Source: TH-plancto1 sp043777375 (lineage in GTDB: Bacteria; Planctomycetota; Planctomycetia; Planctomycetales; Planctomycetaceae). From it: a stretch of DNA of 64,000 nt. The translations under genes and the position numbers were made by a program. The number at the start of each line of letters is the position of its first letter. Within the stretch, counting starts at the first letter, position 1. Below are positions 9,616-19,380 of this stretch, in pieces. The stretch is from positions 21,271 to 85,270 of the forward strand of contig JAYWHX010000185.1 in NCBI GenBank assembly GCA_043777375.1, written 5' to 3'. The notes under the pieces were generated by a model. The model worked only from the letters and a program-made list of their open reading frames with translations, did not search any database and was not told the DNA's origin.

Positions 9616-10554
9616 CTAGTAGGGTCGCGTCGCTTCCGCAGCCATTTTCTCGGGAACTGTGCTGTGGCTTGCCAAATTCGTACGAACTGCAGGCTCTGAC
9701 ACACACAAGTCATGCATTTCTTTGTGGACCTGGTTCTCGCCGAACCACCACGCCCGCAACCGGCGATAGCGATGTGGCCCCAGAACTCGTTTGGGGAGCG
9801 ACAGTGCCATGCGGCGAATCGGTTCGAAGCCAAAATCTCCTTCGGCATAATGGCTGGCCTGTTCGGGAGTCGTTGTGCTACGGATTGCAGCTCGACCAAT
9901 GTGAACGGGCCCTGTCCAGCGGCTGTTGAGTTGGACATCAGACGTGAAGACCAACTCATACCCGAGTTCCAGGGCGATCTTCCGGACACGGGCATCAACC
10001 GCCCCATTCGGGATGGCCACGGTGTTGACGGGTTTTCCCGTTAGCTGCTCCAATTCCTCTTTCGAGAGTCGCAGCTCCTCTCGGATTTGGTTGTCACTCA
10101 TCTCATTCAAAAAACCATGCGTCTTGCAGTGTGATCCGACTTTGAGTTGGGGCGGAAGCTCGTGTAACTCAGTACCCCGGAGGAATCCCGGAGAATCGAG
10201 CAGCCCAGTCGTGATAAAGACCGTCGCTTCCGCAGAGTATTTCCGGAGTACCGGCACCGCCAGATCAAGCGTCCCCCGCCATCCGTCATCGAACGTGATG
10301 AGAGTCGAGGGACGGGTGTCGGGCTGAGTGCTCTCTTCTTGTCGATTGACCGGCGATTGGAAAAAGCGAGTGAGGCGATCCAAAGTGATCAACTCGGCAT
10401 GACGCTGCACTTCAGCGATCTGTGCCTCAAAGGCCGACTCTTCCAAGAAGTACGAGGTGATCGACGGACTCAACGTCGCCCATTCGCCATTCGCAGCTGC
10501 GAGTGAACCATTGGCACACACGTTGTGATACATGAGACACGAGAAGGCTTGCAT
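9616..10554 (-). CDS. NodB-type polysaccharide deacetylase
   Basis: A 312-residue carbohydrate esterase family 4 (NodB) protein. Motif 1 is TFDDGW at residues 87-92, with the catalytic and metal-binding aspartates. Motif 2 is SHCKTH at 141-146, an HxxxH metal pair in which cysteine stands where serine or threonine is usual. Such enzymes remove acetyl groups from N-acetylated sugars in surface or secreted glycans. No clear signal peptide is visible. It is the most downstream gene of the minus-strand glycan cluster, 15 bases after the preceding glycosyltransferase, which suggests it edits the glycan made there. Confidence 0.85.
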   Translation of the reverse strand: MQAFSCLMYHNVCANGSLAAANGEWATLSPSITSYFLEESAFEAQIAEVQRHAELITLDRLTRFFQSPVNRQEESTQPDTRPSTLITFDDGWRGTLDLAVPVLRKYSAEATVFITTGLLDSPGFLRGTELHELPPQLKVGSHCKTHGFLNEMSDNQIREELRLSKEELEQLTGKPVNTVAIPNGAVDARVRKIALELGYELVFTSDVQLNSRWTGPVHIGRAAIRSTTTPEQASHYAEGDFGFEPIRRMALSLPKRVLGPHRYRRLRAWWFGENQVHKEMHDLCVSEPAVRTNLASHSTVPEKMAAEATRPY

Positions 10555-10569
10555 GCCGCACTCTTCCGT

Positions 10570-11970
10570 TCAGGGTCGCGTGACAGGGGACGCTGCGTGG
10601 GAGGTCGCCCCCGTCATCGCATTCAATAAATCCGCCAGTTCACCAGCCAATTGCCGCCGCTCGAACCGGCTGATATTCCAGTGGTCGTCATCGTGGTGAA
10701 CACCACATCGATGCCGCTCGATCTCCAGCCCCAGTTGTTCGGTGATCGTGTCGACATTCGAGGGAGCACACAACACGGTGCCCGGCAGATCCCGCAGGAT
10801 GTCCCACACATCCCCTTCGGGAGCGACGACAAACACCGGGCGTTTGGCGGCCATGTATTCGAACGTTTTCGCGTTGATGATGCGTTTGGTTTCCGGGAGA
10901 TCGGTGTTCAGCATCAGCAACGAATCGCTCGCCCGCATCAGTTGGACCGCTTCAGAATGTTCGACAAAGGGCAGCCGCACGACATGGCAGGGGAGTCCCG
11001 TCAGGCGGTCGAGATGTGCCTCTTGATCGGCTGTCTTGCGACCCGCACAGACGAGTTCCAGATGACTCACGAGTTGCGGATTCATCGCGGCCAGCTGACA
11101 AATTGCACTGACGAGCGGGGCAATCGAGTTGAGATTCCAGAGTGTGCCGATGAATGACATGCGATAGAGATCGGTGCCGCGCCCGTAGTCCTTCTTGACG
11201 ATCGGGGCTGCGTCGTGCGCTGCGAAGTCGTCGGGGTCGAAGCCGTTATAGATATGAGTGCATGGAGCAGTACTGCCGGCTTCGCGAGCGAACTCGGCGA
11301 CAGCTGCGGCGCTCGAGGGAGTGGTGGCGAGTAGCGACTGAGCGGCGAGGACTGCCTGGCGTTGCATCCGAGTCTGGAGCCAGTTGGTGATGCGGCCCTG
11401 CTTCTTGTTCTCCCAGTAGGCGTTACTGATGCTCCACTCATCGCGGTAGTCCAGTAGCAGCGGCACGCCGGTTCTCTTGGCGAGCGCAGCTCCGACAAGG
11501 AACGATGAGAACGGCGGCCCGGTCGCGATGATCGCATCGTGCGGAGTCTCTCGGAGCAGCTTCAAGCCTTCTCGCATCGCCTGGGGACGCCAGAGAACCT
11601 GTGGGTCGGGTTGCAGTACGAAATTGCTAACCGTACGGGCTGCCGACTTCACCCCACCGAGGATCATGTTCTTGATCCCCGACGGTTTGGCCGTCCCGTG
11701 GCTGGCCGAGACCATGCTCTTCATGGCATAGCCCGGCTCGTAGGTCTTCGCCTTGCGAATGATCGTGTTCGCCGGAATGTTCTTCAGCAGGCTCTCGTCA
11801 AAGAGTGGAGCCGAGGGGTTGAGTGCCGTGAGGACCGAACAGTCCCAACCAAAATCTGGCAGGTACTTGACGAACTTTGCAGCGCGATGCACCCCCACTC
11901 CTCCAACTGGCGGGAAGAGGTACGCGACGAACAGGACTCGTTTCCGTTTCACGGACATCGAATGACTCAC
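10570..11970 (-). CDS. Glycosyltransferase, GT4-like (GT-B fold)
   Basis: A 466-residue protein with a typical GT4 N-terminus (RVLFVAYLFPPVGGVGVHRAAKF), including the glycine-rich donor-domain loop, and a C-terminal Rossmann domain ending in TFEYMAAKRPVFVVAPEGDV. It should transfer an activated sugar to a lipid-linked intermediate at the inner face of the membrane; the sugar is unknown. The start is a GTG whose GTGA overlaps the stop of the preceding gene, arguing for translational coupling. An ATG four codons downstream (11958) is the alternative. Confidence 0.85.
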   Translation of the reverse strand: MSHSMSVKRKRVLFVAYLFPPVGGVGVHRAAKFVKYLPDFGWDCSVLTALNPSAPLFDESLLKNIPANTIIRKAKTYEPGYAMKSMVSASHGTAKPSGIKNMILGGVKSAARTVSNFVLQPDPQVLWRPQAMREGLKLLRETPHDAIIATGPPFSSFLVGAALAKRTGVPLLLDYRDEWSISNAYWENKKQGRITNWLQTRMQRQAVLAAQSLLATTPSSAAAVAEFAREAGSTAPCTHIYNGFDPDDFAAHDAAPIVKKDYGRGTDLYRMSFIGTLWNLNSIAPLVSAICQLAAMNPQLVSHLELVCAGRKTADQEAHLDRLTGLPCHVVRLPFVEHSEAVQLMRASDSLLMLNTDLPETKRIINAKTFEYMAAKRPVFVVAPEGDVWDILRDLPGTVLCAPSNVDTITEQLGLEIERHRCGVHHDDDHWNISRFERRQLAGELADLLNAMTGATSHAASPVTRP

Positions 11971-13178
11971 TGAGGCAATGAACTCTGTTGGAAGCTCAGG
12001 GGTTGCAACCCTTCGACGTTCCGCTGTGCAATCAATTCATCGAACAACACTTGAGTGTCCTGAGCGGTCTCGACCCAGGAACGCGGGACAAAGCATTTGG
12101 CAGCTTGCGACTGTGAACCGCTGATCAGGGATTCGATCCCCCGAGCCAGCGCCTCGACATCATTCACCGGCACCAGCTCAGCGAACTGTGGCTCGACGAT
12201 CTCTCGGATACTGCCGACATCCGTCGAGACAAACGGTGTTCCGCATGCGATCGATTCACGCAGCACGTTCGGCAAGCCTTCTGACTCGCTGCACAGGACT
12301 GTGAAGTCAGCGGCCCGATACCAGTCCGCCAGTCGATCGTGCCCCACTGGCCCCACGAATTGAATTTGATCGGCCACACCTTCTGCGGTCGCGAGCTGTT
12401 CCCATGCGGTGCGGCAGGGACCTTCGCCGAGCAGGCATACGCGCACTGGTCGTCCTCGTTCTTTGAGCAACCGGCAGGCACGAATCAGCATGTCGACTCG
12501 CTTCAATCCGACCATGCGTCCGACCCACACAGCCAGTCTCTCACCCGGCTTCAATGAGAGTCCCAGTTGGGAGCGAGCCTCTGCCTGGCATCCCTGATGG
12601 AAGGTCGCGGGATCGATCCCCTGGCGAATCGTACGCACTCGTTCACCGGGAATTCCCAATTGCAAGCAGGCGTCTCGCAAGCCATCACTCACGGTAATTA
12701 CGGTGTCAGATTCTCGCAGTACCCGGCGGACGCAGTCGCCTCTCACGCGATCTTTCGGCAGGAGCAGCACATCTGAGCCACCCACGATCACAGCGCTGGG
12801 AGCGTTGAACATCTGGCCTGCTCGTAACCCGCACTCGCCATCCGGATGAGCCCAATAGCTCAGCACAGCATCGGGCTTCCAGTCATGAGTGAGCGTGCGC
12901 AGAGCAGAGCGGATCGACCACCACATTTGCCCGCCGTACTGGGACTGACCAAAGCCAGGAGTGTACCAGCGCGTGGGGTACAACACCTGGAGACCCGAGG
13001 TGAGGACAGACGCATCGGCATTGAACCGTCGCCCCTTGACGACATCGATCCAAGACCTGGGCGAGATGACTCGCACCGAGTGATCGCGAGCCAGCTCACG
13101 ACAGAGTGCCAGATTGTACGTGCCGCATGCCGGGTGAGCTGCGTCCGGAAATGTTTCACTGATGAACAGGATCTTCAT
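11967..13178 (-). CDS. Glycosyltransferase family 4
   Basis: A 403-residue GT4 enzyme. The N-terminal domain starts KILFISETFPDAAHPACGTY. The donor domain has AVWVGRMVGLKRVDML, the segment around the nucleotide-sugar phosphate-binding Arg/Lys. The E-x7-E region is SESEGLPNVLRESIACGTP, matching the family well. It overlaps the glycosyltransferase gene downstream by 3-4 bases and the epimerase gene upstream by 4 bases. It is therefore a central member of the glycan operon, adding one sugar of the repeat unit. Confidence 0.9.
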   Translation of the reverse strand: MKILFISETFPDAAHPACGTYNLALCRELARDHSVRVISPRSWIDVVKGRRFNADASVLTSGLQVLYPTRWYTPGFGQSQYGGQMWWSIRSALRTLTHDWKPDAVLSYWAHPDGECGLRAGQMFNAPSAVIVGGSDVLLLPKDRVRGDCVRRVLRESDTVITVSDGLRDACLQLGIPGERVRTIRQGIDPATFHQGCQAEARSQLGLSLKPGERLAVWVGRMVGLKRVDMLIRACRLLKERGRPVRVCLLGEGPCRTAWEQLATAEGVADQIQFVGPVGHDRLADWYRAADFTVLCSESEGLPNVLRESIACGTPFVSTDVGSIREIVEPQFAELVPVNDVEALARGIESLISGSQSQAAKCFVPRSWVETAQDTQVLFDELIAQRNVEGLQPLSFQQSSLPQ

Positions 13179-14176
13179 GCGGGGCCTCCCGCGATGGATC
13201 GCTCAAACGCCTCGTCAAACGTGACTCGCGGGCTCCATCCGAGGCGTGCTTTGGCTTTCTCGTTGGTGTACCTCAGCTTCTTCCATATCGAATCGCTGCG
13301 GTAACGCGTGATCACGCCGGGCAACTGCCCTTCTGACCAGCGGCTGTACCATTCGTAGATGCTCGACAGTGGGCCGATCATGGGTCGAGGAACCCACACG
13401 GAGCGAGTCCCCTGGCCTGCGCGTCGCAACTTGCGGAGCAGCTGTGAACCGGTGGGCAGTCCATCATCCAGGACGTTGAATGCCTCTCCGTTGATACCGT
13501 CCGCGTGGACGGCTGACCGCACCGCTGAGGCACAGTTATCAACATATGTGTAGGGCAATGTCTGGCTGCCACCCATCTTGATGAGGAGTGGGCCGAGCTT
13601 CAGGCCGACGCGATTGCTCATCACGCCGCGTCCTGGTCCAAAGATCACTCCAGGGCGTATGATGGTTAGCGGCAGATTGGATTGCGCATGGCATTCCCAA
13701 GCGATCTGCTCCTGCACAATCTTGCTGTACGTGTAGGGGTCTCGGAGTTCCGGATGGGTATCGAGAGGTGTCGTCTCGTCGAGCTGCGCATTGGTCGAGA
13801 GACCTGCTGCTCCGTAAACACCCAGCGAGCTGATCTGTACGAATCGCCGAACACCCGCTTGAGCCGCAGCGGTGAGCAAGTGCCGAGTCGGGATCACGGT
13901 GTTGAGGAACATCACTGCCGCACCGCCAGCCAGCGACGCAGCGACATGACAGACTGAGTCCGATTGGCCGATCAACTGACGACAGCTGGCGACATCAGAG
14001 AGTTCGCCAGGCACGATTTCGACTCCACTCCAGAGATCAGAACCGACGAACTCCTTCAGAGCACGTACATCGCTACTGGGCCTTACGAGGCAGCGTACGG
14101 GGACGCCATCTTCGCGAAGCAGGCGAACGACTCTTCGTCCCAGAAAGCCGGTTCCTCCTGTCAAAAAGATATTCAT
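13175..14176 (-). CDS. NAD-dependent epimerase/dehydratase (extended SDR)
   Basis: A 333-residue extended short-chain dehydrogenase. The Rossmann motif GGTGFLG sits at residues 7-13. The catalytic pair is Y148 and K152 in YTYSK, with the serine of the triad in QISSLGVYG near 116-120. Enzymes of this type epimerise, dehydrate or reduce nucleotide sugars. The exact product cannot be told. Four-base overlaps with the genes on both sides place it firmly inside the glycan operon, where it probably supplies a modified sugar donor. Confidence 0.9.
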   Translation of the reverse strand: MNIFLTGGTGFLGRRVVRLLREDGVPVRCLVRPSSDVRALKEFVGSDLWSGVEIVPGELSDVASCRQLIGQSDSVCHVAASLAGGAAVMFLNTVIPTRHLLTAAAQAGVRRFVQISSLGVYGAAGLSTNAQLDETTPLDTHPELRDPYTYSKIVQEQIAWECHAQSNLPLTIIRPGVIFGPGRGVMSNRVGLKLGPLLIKMGGSQTLPYTYVDNCASAVRSAVHADGINGEAFNVLDDGLPTGSQLLRKLRRAGQGTRSVWVPRPMIGPLSSIYEWYSRWSEGQLPGVITRYRSDSIWKKLRYTNEKAKARLGWSPRVTFDEAFERSIAGGPA

Positions 14177-15294
14177 CGGACGGCCTCCAGCATTTGATTG
14201 GACGGTGCGAGGATCGGTTCGATATCTGCTGCATCTCTGGCTCGGCAGTCAGCGAAGATCTCGTCCATGATCCGTGTCACACGCAGCATCTCGGCATGCG
14301 AGATGGGAGGGGCGGAACCTTGCTGAATAGAACGGTAGAACTCCGCCATCAGGTTTCGCATCCCGCTGAAATAATGGATCTCGCTCTTCAGGAATCGCCA
14401 TAGATTGCGGCGCAGGTTCCGGGCTCCCTCTCTCCATTGGCGGAATGGCAGCTCCAGCTTTCCAAACGCTCCGGGGAGCTTCGGAGCGGCATGTTTGCGA
14501 ATCGTTTGAGCGTCGAAATCGACTTCGAGCATGCCCTTGTCTCCGTAGACGCGAGTGACTCGTTGGGCGTAGACACTGCTCGTAAATGTGAGCGAACCAG
14601 TCACCTCGGCTCCCCGAAGTTGCACCCACAGCTCGGTCGGAAACTCGTACTTCACCCGATCCCATCGAGCCTCGATCCGAGGATGGGCATCCGGCAAAAG
14701 ATCGAGAATCCGATAGAGAGGATGCGAGATCGTGTTCTGAAACAGCCCGCCCGGCAGCTTCCGCACCCAGTGCCGCGCGTCCCCGGCGACCACCGCGCCG
14801 AACTGTCCGGAGATCGGATAACCCAGCGTCGACTCGATGTGCTTCACAATCCCGATCTGCCCGGATTTGATTCGCAACCGGCAATCGATCCAGGTCGAGT
14901 CGAGCAGCTGGTCATGCCCGACACACAGGTTTTTTCCATGTTCTTCCGCAGCCGCGATTACGGTCTCGGCTTCGAGTGCGTCGAGCGTGAAGGGCTTTTC
15001 GACATAGACGTGACAGCCCGCTGCGAGTGCCTTGAGTGTCAACGGCCCGTGAGTGTGAGCTGGGGTTGTGATGTGAACGACATCCGGCTTGACCTCGGCC
15101 AGCATGCGATCAAGGTTGTCGTAGATGCCACGAATGTGGAATCGAGCGGCCGCCTGCCGCGCGAGATCGAAGTACATATCGCACACGGCGACGACTTCGA
15201 CCGAGGCGATCTTGGCGGCTTCCTGAAGATGTGCGTCGGCAATCTGGCCGCAGCCAATCAGAGCCATTCGCAATCGGGGAGTGGGTGGTTTCAT
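14173..15294 (-). CDS. Gfo/Idh/MocA family oxidoreductase
   Basis: About 373 residues. The NAD(P)-binding N-terminus has ALIGCGQIADAHLQEA, and the family hallmark EKP occurs in HVYVEKPFTLD. The C-terminal domain contains a conserved-type histidine in QNTISHPLYRILD. Members oxidise or reduce sugars, often nucleotide sugars, in surface-glycan pathways. The ATG at 15294 gives the canonical N-terminus; the frame extends eight codons further to 15318. The gene overlaps the epimerase by 4 bases. Between it and the upstream GT4 lies an inverted pair of repeat elements (15303-15407). Confidence 0.9.
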   Translation of the reverse strand: MKPPTPRLRMALIGCGQIADAHLQEAAKIASVEVVAVCDMYFDLARQAAARFHIRGIYDNLDRMLAEVKPDVVHITTPAHTHGPLTLKALAAGCHVYVEKPFTLDALEAETVIAAAEEHGKNLCVGHDQLLDSTWIDCRLRIKSGQIGIVKHIESTLGYPISGQFGAVVAGDARHWVRKLPGGLFQNTISHPLYRILDLLPDAHPRIEARWDRVKYEFPTELWVQLRGAEVTGSLTFTSSVYAQRVTRVYGDKGMLEVDFDAQTIRKHAAPKLPGAFGKLELPFRQWREGARNLRRNLWRFLKSEIHYFSGMRNLMAEFYRSIQQGSAPPISHAEMLRVTRIMDEIFADCRARDAADIEPILAPSNQMLEAVR

Positions 15295-15302
15295 GGTTCT
15301 TT

Positions 15303-15407
15303 CGTAGGCCGGGCACATTTGCCCGTCCGTCCAGTGATCTGTGAACGCTTTGTGTTCGGTAATTGATCTTGTCTTCGATGAGGACGGGCAAAGGTGCCCG
15401 TCCTACG
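15303..15407. repeat. Inverted pair of GGACGGGCAC-type palindromic elements
   Basis: Two 26-base elements, at 15303-15328 and 15382-15407, are inverted copies of each other with about two mismatches. Each is itself a near-palindrome around GGGCACATTTGCCC. The same element recurs at 31666-31691 and 56281-56306. Here the right copy supplies the TAG stop codon of the GT4 gene that ends at 15403. The pair could fold into a large hairpin in the operon mRNA between two glycan genes. Confidence 0.8.
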
Positions 15408-16554
15408 ATTGTGTCCGACTGCCGAGAACCTCCGTGTATAGCTCCTCGTATTGACGGATCATCGTGCGAATGTCGAACTGCTGCTCAACTCGCTGCCGTC
15501 CGTGTGTCCCCATCGTCGGCCATGTGTCACGTTGTGAAAGCATTTGGTGCATTGCAGCTGCGAGGGCCTCGGGCTTTTGATCCGGCACGAGATATCCAGT
15601 TTTCCCTTCGACGACGATCTCAGGATTGCCACCGACGCGCGTGGTGACAACAGGCAATCCGACAGCCATTGCTTCCAAAATGGTGAGCGAGATCCCCTCG
15701 CTCGTTGAGGACGACACAAAGAACCCGGCTCGTGCGAGCAACTCGGGGACATCCGAACGCTCGCCGAGGAACTCGACGTTCGCCTGGATGCCAAGGGTCT
15801 GGGTCAGGGCTTCCAGCTTGGCCCGCTCCGCTCCGTTGCCAATCATCAGCAGTTGGAAGTCGGGGACACTGCGTACGACGATCGCCACGGCTTGCAGCAG
15901 AGTGGGGAAATCCTTCTCGGGGGAGAGCCGCGCGACCGAGATCGCGACGGGCGACTGCGAAGGACCGCGAAATACAAACCGCTTCGTATCGATCCCGTTC
16001 CAGATCACCGATGTCTTCGCCGCAGCCCACGGGTCTTCTGCGCGACACAGTGCAGCTGCGTCCTCGGAGACTCCCACGACTCGCGAGGCCTTGAGGTTGG
16101 CCAATCGAAACAGCAGCTTGTCCTTCCCGCGAGGTCCGCATCCGCGACCGTGCTGGCTGTTGATGATTGACTTCACTCCCGCCCATGAGGCGGCCACTGC
16201 ACCGTAGAAGTGAGCGTACGTGTTATGGGTATGCACGATATCGACGCGATCGCGTTGCAACCGATTTCTGAGACTGCGAAGGGCTGCGAGCTTTCCTCGA
16301 TGGGGCAGATCGACTGTTTCCACTGAGAAGCCCATGCTACGGAGTTCATCGGCGGGTGGCCCCAGCTCGGCGAGTGTGACAAAGCGCAGGTCGAACCGCA
16401 TCGCATCATGATGACGTGCGAACTCGACGAGTAATCGCTCCAATCCCCCGGTCAGCAAGGTCATGCTGACGTGGCAAATACGAAAGCGATCTCCTGTTGA
16501 CGCGCGTGGGGCGTTGAAGACGGTGGACTCGGGATGGGAAACTGAAATGGACAT
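15403..16554 (-). CDS. Glycosyltransferase family 4
   Basis: A 383-residue GT4 enzyme. Landmarks: RICHVSMTLLTGGLERLL (acceptor domain), VDIVHTHNTYAHFYG, AISVARLSPEKDFPTLLQA (donor phosphate-binding region) and the E-x7-E segment STSEGISLTILEAMA. It probably adds a sugar during glycan repeat assembly on the cytoplasmic side of the membrane. Only 3 bases separate it from the upstream acyltransferase gene. Its last codons run into a dispersed repeat that provides the stop. Confidence 0.92.
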   Translation of the reverse strand: MSISVSHPESTVFNAPRASTGDRFRICHVSMTLLTGGLERLLVEFARHHDAMRFDLRFVTLAELGPPADELRSMGFSVETVDLPHRGKLAALRSLRNRLQRDRVDIVHTHNTYAHFYGAVAASWAGVKSIINSQHGRGCGPRGKDKLLFRLANLKASRVVGVSEDAAALCRAEDPWAAAKTSVIWNGIDTKRFVFRGPSQSPVAISVARLSPEKDFPTLLQAVAIVVRSVPDFQLLMIGNGAERAKLEALTQTLGIQANVEFLGERSDVPELLARAGFFVSSSTSEGISLTILEAMAVGLPVVTTRVGGNPEIVVEGKTGYLVPDQKPEALAAAMHQMLSQRDTWPTMGTHGRQRVEQQFDIRTMIRQYEELYTEVLGSRTQS

Positions 16555-16557
16555 AGG

Positions 16558-17814
16558 TTATTCCTGCTCCGAAGGGGCAGTGGCAGTCGTGTTCACAGAT
16601 TCTGTTTCACTGCTCATAGGCAGCGGGCGAACGAGGCGTTTCAGCTGAGTGAGTGTCGAGACCAACCAGTTCTTTAATGTCGGACGGACGAGCCGGGTCC
16701 AAGTCAGGATCTGGGTTTGCGTCGACAGGTTGTCCTTGTGCCGCTTGTCTCCGACGAGGAAGTCGTAGGCCGAGAACCCTCGCTTCAGAGCTTCGCACTG
16801 GCAGAGATAGTGTGCCACCAGCCCCGGACTCGGCTTCAGGTCAAACGATGCCAGTCCTGACAAGTAGTCGAGTATGCGACCGCGATCCACGAGCAGAAAC
16901 AGGCACCCCACTGTCACTCCTTGGTGTCGCACCCGGAAGGCCACGCAGCGCCCCTGGGGGAAGAGTTCCTTCAGCAGATCGTGTTGAAATCCGGAGAAGC
17001 GACGACTGGCGAATGCTCCCGGATGTCCGTCCGCTTGCCAGCGAGCTTGATGCAGTTCAATCAGCTCCGTCAGAATGTTGTTCGCGACATCGAGTGACTC
17101 GGCCCATTCGATTTGCAGGTCGCCGTATTCGCGCAGCCTGCGCCGCAAATTGGCGCGTGTGCTCCGGCCGAGTGCGGCAATCAACTCACCACCTGTTTCG
17201 CGGATTGCAGAGAGATCGAGATACTTCGACTCACGCTGGCGAACTTCCACTGCTGGCCAATGAACTGTCAGTTCCTCAGCTTCGGTTTGAGTGAATCCAT
17301 CGAGTTGAACGATGTCACCATCAGCCTGCGTCAGGAGCCAGTGGGAGATCGCATCAATGAATGCCGAACGGTAGGCTGGCTCGACGAGCAGGCTGTTGTA
17401 TTCGACGACGACGCTCTCGTGGACGGGATCACCAGCTGTCCCCAGGTGGCGAGTTTGTAACCGGAGGAGCGGGCCCTTCCGCTCTGTGCTCTCGGTGTAC
17501 AAGCAAATCCCTCGCAGCTGCCCGTTGTCTTCGGCGAGTAGAAAGCGGACAAGAACTGAGTCTCTGTAATGAGCCAACCAGGTCCGAGTCCAGACTTCGC
17601 TGGCCATCAGTGGAGGCTGATCGACTCGCTGTTCCAGCTCACGCCAGAGAGTGAGTGCAGACTGCTGGTCTTTCGCTTCGATGACGCGCAGTCGCAGCAT
17701 TGACGGACCAGAGGCGGGCCGTTCGACAGGAGGCGGTAAGGTGAGAGTGTTGGTCATCGAATCTTCGTTAGCCGTTGATGCAGAGACATCGTTCCATGTG
17801 AGGTTGTGACTCAT
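16558..17814 (-). CDS. BioF2-like (FemAB-type) acetyltransferase
   Basis: A 418-residue double-GNAT-fold protein of the BioF2-like/CelD-BcsL group. Residues from about 40 contain LRLRVIEAKDQQSALTLW, then ESKYLDLS and STRANLRRRLREYG, the usual linker between the two lobes. The C-terminal lobe has GVTVGCLFLLVDRGRILDYLSG, then FSAYDFLVGDKRHKDNLS. Such proteins in exopolysaccharide loci are thought to acylate sugars or amino sugars. Its ATG overlaps the stop of the flippase gene upstream by 4 bases. A second methionine at residue 20 (MTNTLTLPPP) is an alternative start. Confidence 0.85.
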   Translation of the reverse strand: MSHNLTWNDVSASTANEDSMTNTLTLPPPVERPASGPSMLRLRVIEAKDQQSALTLWRELEQRVDQPPLMASEVWTRTWLAHYRDSVLVRFLLAEDNGQLRGICLYTESTERKGPLLRLQTRHLGTAGDPVHESVVVEYNSLLVEPAYRSAFIDAISHWLLTQADGDIVQLDGFTQTEAEELTVHWPAVEVRQRESKYLDLSAIRETGGELIAALGRSTRANLRRRLREYGDLQIEWAESLDVANNILTELIELHQARWQADGHPGAFASRRFSGFQHDLLKELFPQGRCVAFRVRHQGVTVGCLFLLVDRGRILDYLSGLASFDLKPSPGLVAHYLCQCEALKRGFSAYDFLVGDKRHKDNLSTQTQILTWTRLVRPTLKNWLVSTLTQLKRLVRPLPMSSETESVNTTATAPSEQE

Positions 17815-19334
17815 GTGGGCCCACTCCGTTCAGGCATGGCGGGATAGGTATGCCCTGAATTGGAGGGGGTCGCAGTCCGCTGCATCAACCCCATGATCGG
17901 ATAGCCAGTTGCCAGCAGCACTATTCCTCCAGCTGCGGCAACAGACAGCAGCGTCAGCCACCCATCCGGATATCCCTGCCGATCCACGAACTCGCAGAAT
18001 GCCCAGAGAGCGGAGAGTGGTATGAGGCAGGGCAGGACGGATCGTTGAATCAGCTCGCGTTTTTGAACGCTGACCTGACGGCAGGCATAGGGCAGGAAGA
18101 TCAGCAGCTCGACAAAGACGAGCGGAATGAACGTGCCCCAGGCAACCCCCTCGATCCCCCAGCGGAAGACGAGTGCGAGTGAGAGTGTGAGGTTGATTAC
18201 GGCTTCGGCGATGTCGATCAGAGAAGGCACTCGCACGTTCCCCATGCCGAGCAGTGCCTTGCGGAATACGACCATCGGCAAGGCCACGATCTGAGCTGCC
18301 AACAGGATGAGTAACACGCGATGGCTCTGCTCCAGACCAGATCCGATCCAGGTGCGAATCAACATGCCGCCAAAGTAGACCGACCCAATGAAGAACCCGG
18401 AGACCAGCACGAACGTGAGCGCGACCATCCGCTCGACAACCTGTGATAACTCGGCATGTCGCCCCTGCGAGTGCAGCTGCCCAGCCTTCGGAAGCACCAC
18501 TTCCCCGATGCGTGCGATTGGCTCCTGAATCATCTGGCAGATGCGGAGTGCGATGTAGTACGGCTCCACGGAGTTCGTTCCGAGTGCGAAGCCAATCACC
18601 ACCGTGTCGGTCAGATAGATCAATTGCTCGGCCATGAGGCCCACCGCACTGTAGCCGCTGAATGCGAAGCACTCGCGAAGAGTCTCTCGCGACACGTGCG
18701 TGCGCCGCAGTTGCAGGGAGGGTACTGCTTGAAACGCGAACTTGGCGAGAATCAGGTTTTCCAGAATCGTGACGCCACAAAACAGAAGAGAGAGCGTCGT
18801 TAGCTCGGGCCGCCATTTGAGACAGCCAATGGCCAATGCGAATCGCAGCACACCCGAGACAACTTCAATGGACCGCTTGAGGCCGACCCTCTGAGTTCCA
18901 ATCAGAACGCCGCCAAAGACGCTGCCCACCATTCCGATGGCGGTCGAGAGTCCGTTAATCAGGATGACAGCCTGAACTTGGCCAACCGATTGATCGCCCC
19001 AGCGATTCATCCACGGCGCAGCTGCGGCTAATCCACCGGCCAGAAGTAGAACAATTCCAGCCATGCTGCCGTAGACGCAGAAGATTGTGCTGGTGACCTT
19101 GTTGAGGTCTTCCCATTCTTCTCGCGAGACGTGTTTGGCGACATAGCGGCAGATGGTCGCTCCGAAGCCCAGATACAACAGACCCGTGTAGCCAGACAGC
19201 GTGTTGACGAAGACCCAGACCCCGTAAGCACCGGGAGCGAGGGTGTTCCGCACGAACGGCACCATGATGAAGCCGATCGCCATCATCACGATGTGGGCGA
19301 CCCAGCTGGCCAGGATGTTTTTGCGGAGTGACAT
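17811..19334 (-). CDS. Wzx-type oligosaccharide flippase
   Basis: A 507-residue integral membrane protein with about 12-14 hydrophobic helices and the MOP/MATE-superfamily N-terminus typical of Wzx proteins (NILASWVAHIVMMAIGFIMVPFV, then TLAPGAYGVWVFVNTLSGY, shown in two parts). It should move the lipid-linked repeat unit across the cytoplasmic membrane for the polymerase encoded further upstream. Its stop overlaps the acyltransferase start, so the two are probably coupled. About 55 bases including a heptamer repeat separate it from the upstream GT2 gene. Confidence 0.9.
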   Translation of the reverse strand: MSLRKNILASWVAHIVMMAIGFIMVPFVRNTLAPGAYGVWVFVNTLSGYTGLLYLGFGATICRYVAKHVSREEWEDLNKVTSTIFCVYGSMAGIVLLLAGGLAAAAPWMNRWGDQSVGQVQAVILINGLSTAIGMVGSVFGGVLIGTQRVGLKRSIEVVSGVLRFALAIGCLKWRPELTTLSLLFCGVTILENLILAKFAFQAVPSLQLRRTHVSRETLRECFAFSGYSAVGLMAEQLIYLTDTVVIGFALGTNSVEPYYIALRICQMIQEPIARIGEVVLPKAGQLHSQGRHAELSQVVERMVALTFVLVSGFFIGSVYFGGMLIRTWIGSGLEQSHRVLLILLAAQIVALPMVVFRKALLGMGNVRVPSLIDIAEAVINLTLSLALVFRWGIEGVAWGTFIPLVFVELLIFLPYACRQVSVQKRELIQRSVLPCLIPLSALWAFCEFVDRQGYPDGWLTLLSVAAAGGIVLLATGYPIMGLMQRTATPSNSGHTYPAMPERSGPT

Positions 19335-19380
19335 GGAGTGGTGATTGGTGAGTGGACTGAAGACAAGGCTCTCTTCTGGC